Assembly: GCA_963817945.1 (NCBI GenBank)
Contig: CAWFQH010000003.1
Span: forward strand, 124,001 to 188,000
Reading direction: 5' to 3'
From: VRUE01 sp963817945
GTDB lineage: Bacteria > Actinomycetota > Thermoleophilia > Solirubrobacterales > 70-9
DNA length: 64,000 bases
This document shows, piece by piece, positions 25,689 through 32,072 of the stretch. The translations under genes were made by a program, and so were the position numbers. The notes beneath the pieces are model-generated. The model made no database searches, was not told where the DNA came from, and worked only from the letters and a program-made list of their open reading frames with translations. Within the stretch, counting starts at the first letter, position 1. The number at the start of each line of letters is the position of its first letter.

Positions 25689-25799
25689 TACTCGTCTGCG
25701 ACATTGCTGCTTGCGAGGCTTCGAGCGCGCGGTAGCGGCGACAGCTCGTAGGCTGCCGCAATCGCGGACGCCACCGACAAGAAGAAGGCCCGAGCCGAG

Positions 25800-25973
25800 G
25801 TGCGACGCCTCCAAGCCGCGTTTGAGCGCGCCCAGAAGCAGCGGGACGAAGCGAGCGCCGCTCGCCGCGAAGGCTTCGAGCGAGCCCGCCAAGCTGGCCT
25901 CTCGACGCGAGACATCGCAGCCGAGACCGGCCTGCACCACAGCCGTGTAGCGGAAATCCTCCACGGGGAATAA
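25800..25973 (+). CDS. Small helix-turn-helix protein
   Basis: A 57-residue reading frame with convincing protein character: a charged helix (FERAQKQRDEASAARREGFERARQ) followed by a resolvase-type helix-turn-helix, GLSTRDIAAETGLHHSRVAEIL, ending HGE and TAA at 25971. The GTG at 25800 is the only usual start; coding character may extend a little upstream, to a TAG at 25749. It probably binds DNA near the element end and could regulate excision or the downstream genes. Confidence 0.5.
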   Translation: MRRLQAAFERAQKQRDEASAARREGFERARQAGLSTRDIAAETGLHHSRVAEILHGE

Positions 25974-26088
25974 CAGAGTGTCGGGGTTCCCCGACAGCTT
26001 CTGCTAAATTCGAGGCCGACCACAAGAGCGGCGGCCCGCCGTGCGCAAACACGACGGGCCGCCTAACCACAAGGAGCGTGCACTCCTC

Positions 26089-26445
26089 ATGGCTAGAAAG
26101 AACCCTACGGGTGGCGGGAAGGCCGTCGCCCTCAAGATTCCATCACCCGACCGCCGCTTCCTGCGAGGCGTCTTCACGATGGCTCGCGACGGCATCCGCG
26201 ACGAGCTGGCCGAATACCCCGACGAGTTGCGCGAGCCGGTTCAGCTCCATCGCGAAGAAGCGGCCTACGACAAGCTCCTCGCGGCGCTCCGCTCGCTCTC
26301 AATCGTCCCGGACGCAGCCGTTCGCCGAGTCCTGACCGACTTGGCGGAGACGATCGACCGAGCCAACGAATACGAGCGCGTCATTGCCGAGCACGCCGCC
26401 CTGCTCGGCCTGAGGGAACAAATCAGGTTGCGGAGATGCGGCTGA
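26089..26445 (+). CDS. Small conserved mobile-element protein
   Basis: A 118-residue soluble protein of unrecognised family with mainly helical, charged sequence (LRGVFTMARDGIRDELAEY, HREEAAYDKLLAALRS, VRRVLTDLAETIDRANEYERV). The ATG at 26089 has AAGGAG 12 bases upstream; a GTG at 26041 is possible. Its TGA stop overlaps the ATG of the XRE remnant, so the two were coupled. Proteins of this type commonly pair with small HTH regulators in actinobacterial elements, but I cannot name a function. Confidence 0.62.
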   Translation: MARKNPTGGGKAVALKIPSPDRRFLRGVFTMARDGIRDELAEYPDELREPVQLHREEAAYDKLLAALRSLSIVPDAAVRRVLTDLAETIDRANEYERVIAEHAALLGLREQIRLRRCG

Positions 26446-26617
26446 TGGACGTGGCAAGACGCTTCGCAGCAAATCTGGTCCGCGCGCGTCAGGAGGCTGG
26501 GATCAGCCAGGAAGAGCTTGGCTGGCCTCCCTGCATCGGACCCAAATCGGCATCTTGGAGCCCAGTGCGGAACTCGAAACCAGCAAAGACCGCAAAGGCC
26601 GTCGCTCCAGGATCTAG
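26445..26617 (+). pseudogene. XRE-family regulator, frameshifted and truncated
   Basis: The start (MDVARRFAANLVRARQEAG, then ISQEELG) is the first half of a Cro/C1-type helix-turn-helix. At about 26520 the frame breaks. Two bases out of phase, the expected continuation LASLHRTQIGILE is plainly readable and runs to a TAG at 26615. The repaired product would still be short. The gene is thus a damaged phage-type repressor next to the excisionase. Confidence 0.7.
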
Positions 26618-26877
26618 GGGCGGTGCTTGGAATCGATCAGAGGCTCGCTAAGGCACCAACCCCAACAGCACGACACACTACGAACCCTCCGGTTCGCCGC
26701 CTCGCGAGGGCCTGTTTCCCGGGCGGCCGGCGGCGGATTTTGGCACGGCTTCGCCGTGCGAACGCCGCCTGTATGGCCGCCCGAGGAGTGCGGCCGAAGG
26801 TCATGGTTAGACCGAAGTTCAGGCGTCGATTTAGCTCTCTGCCGATGCAAGGACCGGCCTGTCTGGACAGAAGGGCC

Positions 26878-27069
26878 ATGAAGCGGAAAGCCTTCCGGAC
26901 CTTCTTCACCGAGCGAAGCCTTGCCGCCTACCTCGCCGTGTCCGACCGGACGATTCGCAACTGGATCAGACGCGGCGAGCTGCCCTCCTACAAGCTCGGA
27001 GCGGCACGCCGGATCGATCCTGCCGATGTCGATGCCTTCCTCGTACAGCGCAGGGAGGAGGTGGCGTGA
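26878..27069 (+). CDS. Excisionase (MerR-type HTH, DNA-binding domain family)
   Basis: A 63-residue protein with the typical excisionase pattern: FFTERSLAAYLAVSDRTIRNWIRRGELPSYKLGAARRIDPADVDAFL. The winged HTH would bind near att sites and bias the integrase toward excision. The ATG at 26878 gives the standard length; the frame is open upstream to 26518, but that sequence reads the XRE remnant in the wrong frame. Its TGA overlaps the GTG of the integrase gene (GTGA), a common xis–int coupling. Confidence 0.85.
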   Translation: MKRKAFRTFFTERSLAAYLAVSDRTIRNWIRRGELPSYKLGAARRIDPADVDAFLVQRREEVA

Positions 27070-28161
27070 AACACCGCGACTCCCCGATCAAACGTCGCAA
27101 CCCCTCGGGCGAGATCGTCTGGGTTGCTCGCTACACCGGGCGCGATGGCAAGCGCAGGGTCGCGAAGCCGACCTGGAACCGAGGCAAGGGCACGTTCAGG
27201 GAGGAAACACGAAGCCCACCAGGCGATCGAGGAGGCCTACGGACTCTCCGACCGGCCCGACACGTTGGGCGAGTACGCCGCAACCTGGACCGAACGCCAT
27301 CCGCGTGCGGAACGCACCAATGCCACCTACGACCACCGAATCAGCCGAGTCGCCGACGTAGAGATCGATGGCATCCCGCTGAAGGACTGGCCTTTGCGCG
27401 AGCTGCGCCGTCGTCACGTCCTTGCCTTGGTCGACCACATGCTCCGCTTAGAAGGCCGAGCTACCACGGGCGCCGTCGGCATCCTCCGCGCACTGTCCGC
27501 GATGGCCGAGGACGCGATCACCGACGAAGTCTGCGACCTCAACCCCTTCAAGGGCGTCTGCATTCGGGCTAACGACCCACGAGCGAAGAAGAAGCCCCGC
27601 CCGATCCGCGTCTTCAGCTTCGAGGAGATGCACCGCTTCGCAAGGCGGCCGGCCGCTACGAGGCGATGGTCCGCGTCTTCACCGACACCGGGCTGGGGTT
27701 GGGGGAGGTGCCCCCACTTCGCTGCGAAGACTTCGACGGCGAGACGCTCCAAGTCCGTCGCACCGCCCACGAGGGACGGATCCTCGAGGGAACCAAGACC
27801 GACCACGGCGAGCCCGACGCCGGCCGGGTCGTTCCCGTCCCGGCGACCCTCGCCTGGATGCTCGAAGCCCAGATCCAGCTAGGCGATGAGTGCTGCGATC
27901 TCCTCTTCACGACCCCGAGGGGCCGCCTCTGGCGCGAGCGCACGTTCTACCGCGACCTCTGGAAGCCCACCCAGGAAGCTTCCGGCCTTGACATTCGCCC
28001 CCACGAGTGCCGCCACAGCTACGTCACCCATCTGCGGGCCGCGGGCGTGAACGACGCCGACCTGGCCGAGATTGCGGGGCATCGGGTGGAGACGATGCTG
28101 GCTCGCTACACGCACCCAACCGGAGGGAAGCTACGGGCAAATCCGGGACGCTCTCCACTAG
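27066..28161 (+). pseudogene. Tyrosine recombinase (integrase), multiply frameshifted
   Basis: The coding signal starts at GTG 27066 (KRRNPSGEIVWVARYTGRDGKRR, an AP2-like arm-binding N-terminus). It moves frame near 27210 (KHEAHQAIEEAYG), moves back near 27640 (AAGRYEAMVRVFTDTG) and shifts again near 28130, where SYGQIRDALH and a TAG at 28159 form the natural end. The catalytic domain keeps HECRHS, GHR and the nucleophile context ARYTH, but the first catalytic Arg region reads TGLGLGE where TGLRxGE is expected. So it is both frame-broken and lacks a key Arg. It belongs to the phage-type actinobacterial integrases that target tRNA genes. Confidence 0.82.
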
Positions 28162-28257
28162 TGCCAAACAGAAAAGCTCCTCGTTCGTTCCTGATTCCGT
28201 ACGGCAAATGTGTATCATGCGCGTTCGAGTCGAACGAAAATCTCGTCCCAGGAGGGC

Positions 28258-28866
28258 ATGTTGGCATCACCGGATATAGCAAGCGGAAATGTGGGCGGGC
28301 TGTTGGCCTTCTTAGATTTCATGATCAACAAGGGCTACGGGACCGCTGGATCCATCAATCCTTGGAAGTCGGCCGTCAAACAGGTTTTCTCGACCGTTGA
28401 GGGAGACGACTATGAGGGATTCGATGTACGGACCTTTGACATTGACGAGTACGTGGAGCGCTTCCAGAATCGGTCCATCGGCAAGTACTCTGCCGAGAGC
28501 CTGCGGGCCTATCGCCAGCGCTCTAGGAAGGCGGTCGAGGCGTACAGGGCTTATCTCGCTGATCCGAATTGGCGACCTGCACCCTCTCGTGCCTCGCGTC
28601 CGAAAAGCTCGAATGGGGAGCCGGCAAAACGGACGAAAGGGGAACCGAAACAGGAGGCGAGCAACGCCCATGCCTCACCGCCCCAGCCCTCATCCACTCT
28701 GATCGCCTATCCCTTCCCCCTAAAGAGTGGGCAGATGGCCCAGCTCCACCTGCCCACTCAAGGGCTCGATCGGGAGGACGCGGATCGCCTCACCCACTTC
28801 ATTCGGGCGCTTGTATTCGACCAGCCTGCTCAGCTCAACCCTGGCGAGCAGGCCGACGACGAATGA
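28258..28866 (+). CDS. Core-binding-like protein without recombinase domain
   Basis: A protein of about 202 residues. The N-terminal part (LLAFLDFMINKGYGTAGSINPWKSAVKQVF) resembles the helical core-binding (SAM-like) domain of tyrosine recombinases, followed by helical RAYRQRSRKAVEAYRAYL. The middle is low-complexity, and a C-terminal segment (about 145–200, SGQMAQLHLPTQGLDREDADRLTHFIRALV) looks like a small separate domain. No catalytic domain follows. The start is uncertain: ATG 28258 or TTG 28261 lie very near a strong GGAGG, and GTG 28210 is also open. Its TGA overlaps the ATG of the NYN nuclease gene, making a two-gene unit. The function is unknown. Confidence 0.68.
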   Translation: MLASPDIASGNVGGLLAFLDFMINKGYGTAGSINPWKSAVKQVFSTVEGDDYEGFDVRTFDIDEYVERFQNRSIGKYSAESLRAYRQRSRKAVEAYRAYLADPNWRPAPSRASRPKSSNGEPAKRTKGEPKQEASNAHASPPQPSSTLIAYPFPLKSGQMAQLHLPTQGLDREDADRLTHFIRALVFDQPAQLNPGEQADDE

Positions 28867-29597
28867 TGCGAGTCGGCCTCTACATCGACGGTTTTAACCT
28901 CTACTACGGGGTGCGAGATCTCTGTGGGCGTGGCACTAAGGGCTGGCGATGGTTGGATGTTCGCGCCCTTGGGAAGGATTTGGCCGAACGCGCGGCGGGC
29001 TGGTCGGAGCCGCAGATCGAGAGGGTCGTTTACTGCACCGCGCGCATTGACGGAGCGTCAAATGCCACCGGGCATGCAGAGCAGGACATTTACCTCAAGG
29101 CACTTCTAGCCGGAGGCGCTGTCGATCTCATCGAGTACGGGCACTACGTTTCACGAGTCAAGAAGGCGCCGTTGGCAACGCCTGATCGGAAGGGTAGGCC
29201 GATCATCGCCACGTCAGACTGGCCGGTCATGGTCCAAGACCGGCACGGAGCCCCTGTCCACGATGCGCGATTCATGGTGAGCTACGCCTGTCGAGAGGAG
29301 AAGGGCTCCGATGTCAACGTAGCCTCGCATCTGCTGCTCGACATCCTTCAAGGCTCCGTAGACGCCGCGATCGTTATTTCGAACGACAGCGACCTTCGCT
29401 TCCCCATCCAGGAGGCTCGAGAGCGCGTGCCCGTAGGAACTGTCAATCCCTCCTCGGCTTGGCTCGCCGGTGACCTGAAGGGGAAAACGACCGACGGGGT
29501 TGGAGGGCACTGGTGGCGCCAGCTTGTGGCGGCCGATCTTCAGGCTCACCAGCTTCCAGATCCCTGCGGGCGCTATACGAAACCGCCTCCTTGGTAA
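28863..29597 (+). CDS. NYN-domain (PIN-like) nuclease
   Basis: A 244-residue NYN/LabA-type protein of the PIN-like metal-dependent RNase fold. Acidic positions appear in the expected places: GLYIDGFNLYYG near residue 9, EEKGSDVNVASHLLLDIL in the middle, and AAIVISNDSDLRFPIQEA. It should cleave RNA. It is translationally coupled to the core-binding-like gene (AATGATG), and a strong terminator follows about 80 bases after its stop, so the pair forms a closed operon. A role in defence or RNA turnover is inference from the island setting. Confidence 0.85.
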   Translation: MMRVGLYIDGFNLYYGVRDLCGRGTKGWRWLDVRALGKDLAERAAGWSEPQIERVVYCTARIDGASNATGHAEQDIYLKALLAGGAVDLIEYGHYVSRVKKAPLATPDRKGRPIIATSDWPVMVQDRHGAPVHDARFMVSYACREEKGSDVNVASHLLLDILQGSVDAAIVISNDSDLRFPIQEARERVPVGTVNPSSAWLAGDLKGKTTDGVGGHWWRQLVAADLQAHQLPDPCGRYTKPPPW

Positions 29598-29674
29598 GAA
29601 CGGGCAAGATTGGCGCTTCGACCTCGACGTGCTGGAAATCCGCCCTCAATTCTCTATACTGGGCGGCCTAGACC

Positions 29675-29704
29675 ACCCGGCTCCTCGTGGGCCGGGTTTT
29701 TTTT
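29675..29704 (+). terminator. Rho-independent terminator of the CB–NYN operon
   Basis: A perfect seven-base stem, ACCCGGC (29675–29681) with GCCGGGT (29691–29697), encloses a nine-base loop and runs into eight T residues (29697–29704). It lies 78 bases after the NYN stop, on the plus strand. The rest of the gap 29598–30029 shows no convincing gene; the frame open on the minus strand there is antisense noise. Confidence 0.9.
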
Positions 29705-30029
29705 GGTCTGAAGGGCCGCGGTTCTGCTTCTGCTCGGGGAAGAGCGAGGCGCCGGCCGGCAGCGTTGGGCACCCCCGAAGTATTGCCTCTTTCCCCGAGC
29801 CCTCGGTAGCCGCGCCATCTTCTGAATCAATACGCGGCTCCCTGGCGAGCACATCCGCGCAGCACCGCTTGCTTCTCCGATAAGCGGATCGCGATGAGCC
29901 TCTCCTTGGCGGTCCGACCGCAAAAAGCGCGAAGTCCCTCGCTATCGGAAACGGCCGGACTTGCAATTGAGTCGCTCGACGCCTTCGGCTCCCAGACGCA
30001 TCCGCATCCAGGTTGGGTACGCTGTTGGA

Positions 30030-30284
30030 ATGGCAAAGAAAAAACCTAATACCCGCATTGTCTCTCCGAACCCTGAAGGCGGCTGGGACGTCAACAAGCC
30101 GGGAGCAAAGCGGTCCAGCGCTCATCTGCCGACCCAGAGGGAGGCGGATAAACGAGCTGGGGAAATCCTCCGCAATATCGGCGGGGGCGAGCGCATCACC
30201 CAACGCAAAGACGGGCGGATAGGAAGCAAGGACACGATCCCTCCCGCCAAGGACCCTTACCCGCCGAAGGATACGGAGCACTAG
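30030..30284 (+). CDS. DUF2188 family protein
   Basis: An 84-residue basic protein matching DUF2188. It starts with VSPNPEGGWDVNKPGAKRSSAHLPTQ, continues with ADKRAGEILRNIGGGERITQRKDGRI, and ends DPYPPKD. This is the typical full length of the family, which is widespread in soil and plant-associated bacteria and of unknown biochemical function; members often lie in accessory DNA. The ATG at 30030 follows a GGTTGGG purine patch. It is separate from the next gene by 46 bases. Confidence 0.85.
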   Translation: MAKKKPNTRIVSPNPEGGWDVNKPGAKRSSAHLPTQREADKRAGEILRNIGGGERITQRKDGRIGSKDTIPPAKDPYPPKDTEH

Positions 30285-30330
30285 GCCTTCGTGGTGTTAG
30301 CGCACTTCAGTCTTTTCGTCGATTTCACGG

Positions 30331-30864
30331 TTGCGCAGGGTACGGCGAGGGGTTGCTTGCGTAGCTGATTCCAAAAAAGCTTACGACCCGAAAACGGACT
30401 TCTACAAAGGCTTCCGCGAGCGAGCCGTGAGGCAGTTGGTTGATGGCTGGAACGTTCAGGCCTTTCGCAAACTACTGCAAGAGGTAAAAACGCCGGGGAA
30501 GCAGGCTAGCTACGAAGCTTGCCGAGTTGGCTTGACGCCGTGGGCGCGCAACAAAGTGATCACCGCTAGCCGGGCCCCGAACAAAATCTGGGAAGCGGCT
30601 GGACTTGAAGTCAAGGTCAATCCCGAGTTGCGCCTTACGGTCGATGGAGAGAAGTATGTGGTTAAGCTCTATTTCAAGGCACCTGAGTTGACGGCTGCCA
30701 GGCGAGAAAACATGCTCTTTCTGCTGTCTGAGACTGCGCCGCAGGGTATAGAGGCCGCAATTCTTGATGCGCGTCGTGGAGAGCTAATCACCGCCCAGGA
30801 ACAAGACACCAACCTCGACGCGTTGATGATCTCGGATGCCGCTGCGTTCGCAGCCTTGCTTTAA
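30331..30864 (+). CDS. Hypothetical protein
   Basis: A protein of up to 177 residues, soluble and of no recognised family. Coding character is clear from about residue 12 onward (DSKKAYDPKTDFYKGFRERAVRQL, then VNPELRLTVDGEKYVVKLYFKAPELTA). The TTG at 30331 is the only usual start near that point. The G+C is close to 50–55%, well below the chromosome, so transfer is likely. It is the last plus-strand gene of segment 2 before the minus-strand VOC gene; the following 273 bases hold no gene but include repeat traces (see 30921–31038). Confidence 0.6.
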   Translation: MRRVRRGVACVADSKKAYDPKTDFYKGFRERAVRQLVDGWNVQAFRKLLQEVKTPGKQASYEACRVGLTPWARNKVITASRAPNKIWEAAGLEVKVNPELRLTVDGEKYVVKLYFKAPELTAARRENMLFLLSETAPQGIEAAILDARRGELITAQEQDTNLDALMISDAAAFAALL

Positions 30865-30920
30865 CGGTGTGATAGCCACTGCCCGAGCCTTGACCATCGG
30901 TCGAAACGAGCGCAACGTCA

Positions 30921-31038
30921 AGTCACTTCCAGGTCGCACCATTGCCGCAACGGCTCTAGCAAGGGCCGCCTCTCATCCTCAATCCGGAGGAACTTCGTCT
31001 CTAGGCTGATTAAAGGGACCCGATCGACCGGTTCAGCG
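30921..31038. repeat. Possible scar of an element right end
   Basis: AGTCACTT (30921) and GGTCGCAC (30932) repeat the 11-base-period motif seen near the att copies. About 40 bases on, 30979–31038 is clearly similar to 37646–37705, the block just outside att copy 3 (shared TCAATCCGG, CTCTAGGCTGAT and CCGGTTCAGCG at matched spacing). The att core itself is missing between them here. This looks like an older right end from which the core was deleted. Confidence 0.45.
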
Positions 31039-31137
31039 GCCAGCCCTCTTCGACCAGTCCACAGCGCGGGTAGTGATCACGTTTGATCGTTTGACGGGGC
31101 GCTTGGTCGATCGGGGAGCGAAGGCGGACCGGACCCG

Positions 31138-31575
31138 TCAGCCAATCTTTTCTGCCAGCTCGATGATGATTCCCTCGGGGCCGCGGACGTAGCAGAGCCG
31201 GTAGCTGTTCTCGTAGCGCACCAGCTCGCCGACGAGCTCGGTGCCGCGGGCTTGTAGGCCGGCGACTACGGCGTCGATGTCCTCGACTAGGAAGGAGAGG
31301 TGGCGGAGGCCTGGAGTGTTCGAGGGCGCCTGCGGGTCGCCGCCTTGGGTCGGCGGTGAGTGGAACTTCACCAGCTCGATTTCTACGTCGCCGTCCGGGG
31401 TTCGCAGCATCGCTAACTCGGCCTTGGTCCCTTCGAGCGCGATGATGCGGTCCACCCAGTCACCCTCGACCTGGCCTTTGCCTCCCGGCTCTAGTCCCAG
31501 CTCGACGAAGAACTCGATTGCGGCCGCTAGGTCGTCGACCACGATCCCGACGTGTTCCATCTTTTTGATCGCCAT
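31138..31575 (-). CDS. VOC (glyoxalase/dioxygenase-fold) protein
   Basis: A 145-residue vicinal-oxygen-chelate protein. The paired beta-alpha-beta modules are visible: MEHVGIVVDDLAAAIEFFVELGLEP at the start and LRHLSFLVEDIDAVVAGLQARG in the second half, ending YVRGPEGIIIELAEKIG. The His in MEHVG and the Glu in IIIELAE fit metal ligands, and the length suits a lactoylglutathione-lyase-like or methylmalonyl-CoA-epimerase-like enzyme. The ATG at 31575 starts directly before the fold. It lies on the minus strand at the right end of segment 2, and its upstream region contains the phased repeats and degenerate att copy. Confidence 0.85.
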   Translation of the reverse strand: MAIKKMEHVGIVVDDLAAAIEFFVELGLEPGGKGQVEGDWVDRIIALEGTKAELAMLRTPDGDVEIELVKFHSPPTQGGDPQAPSNTPGLRHLSFLVEDIDAVVAGLQARGTELVGELVRYENSYRLCYVRGPEGIIIELAEKIG

Positions 31576-31607
31576 GTGCTCGATGGTAGGGAGGCCGGCT
31601 ACCTGAC

Positions 31608-31626
31608 GGTCGCATTCCGGTCGCAT
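31608..31626 (+). repeat. GGTCGCAT tandem pair, 11-base period
   Basis: Two identical GGTCGCAT units (31608–31615 and 31619–31626) lie 41 bases before the degenerate att copy. The spacing is the same as at copy 3, where the pair ends 40 bases before the core. This conserved geometry supports reading both as right ends of related elements. Confidence 0.55.
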
Positions 31627-31666
31627 TGACGCCGCGATTCCGCTCCCCGCGCGGACGACGCGCGTC

Positions 31667-31703
31667 CTTTCAAGTTGAGGTTGCGAATCAACTCGTCGGG
31701 CAC
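31667..31703 (+). repeat. Attachment-site direct repeat, degenerate copy
   Basis: CTTTCAAG at the left and ACTCGTCGGGC at the right match the tRNA-Glu 3' end, with several substitutions and short deletions in between. With the phased repeat pair just upstream it marks the boundary between segments 2 and 3. The remaining sequence up to the hsdR start at 32073 shows no convincing gene; the frame 31626–32036 has poor coding character. Confidence 0.6.
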
Positions 31704-32072
31704 ATTCTTCTCATCGGCAGCGACAAATCTGTGCCCAGGGGATCCCCGTTCTTTGAGCCCGCGAGTTCACGCATGGCATCGGCGGCCGTGGCACGAAAGC
31801 AAGGCCGCTGCTTCATTCGAGCAGAGCTACCGTCGCTGTCGCTGAACGCGGGTAAAATCGATTTCGATTGCCTCACTCACTCAATCTCACAGCCGTGGGA
31901 AGTTTCCGATGGCGTCCGGAGGGTGTATGGCCCACCGTTACGGCGCCTGATCGGCCCAAGGAAAGTATTGGAGCAAAGAGACTCTTTGCTTTCATTGGTA
32001 ACGTCTAGTCCTTGGGTCGAGAGGCAGCGGGAATGAAGAGATCGGCAATGTCGCGCAAGAGGGGACGTCAGC

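Larger units (their letters stand above)
25510..31703. mobile_element. Genomic island segment 2 (integrase remnant, CB–NYN cargo)
   Basis: Runs from att copy 2 to the degenerate copy at 31667–31703. It has a mobile-element end module (small HTH gene, XRE remnant, excisionase, decayed integrase) followed by a core-binding-like/NYN pair, DUF2188, an unknown protein and a VOC protein. Two broken regulatory/recombination genes suggest that it no longer moves by itself. Confidence 0.65.

Noticed and set aside
29646..30281. 211-residue frame on the minus strand after the NYN gene
   Set aside because: It runs antisense through the terminator hairpin and DUF2188 and is Arg/Ser-rich like other shadow frames.
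31626..32036. 136-residue frame upstream of hsdR
   Set aside because: It spans the degenerate att copy, has no consistent coding bias or recognisable motif, and its end lies at the stop that limits hsdR upstream.
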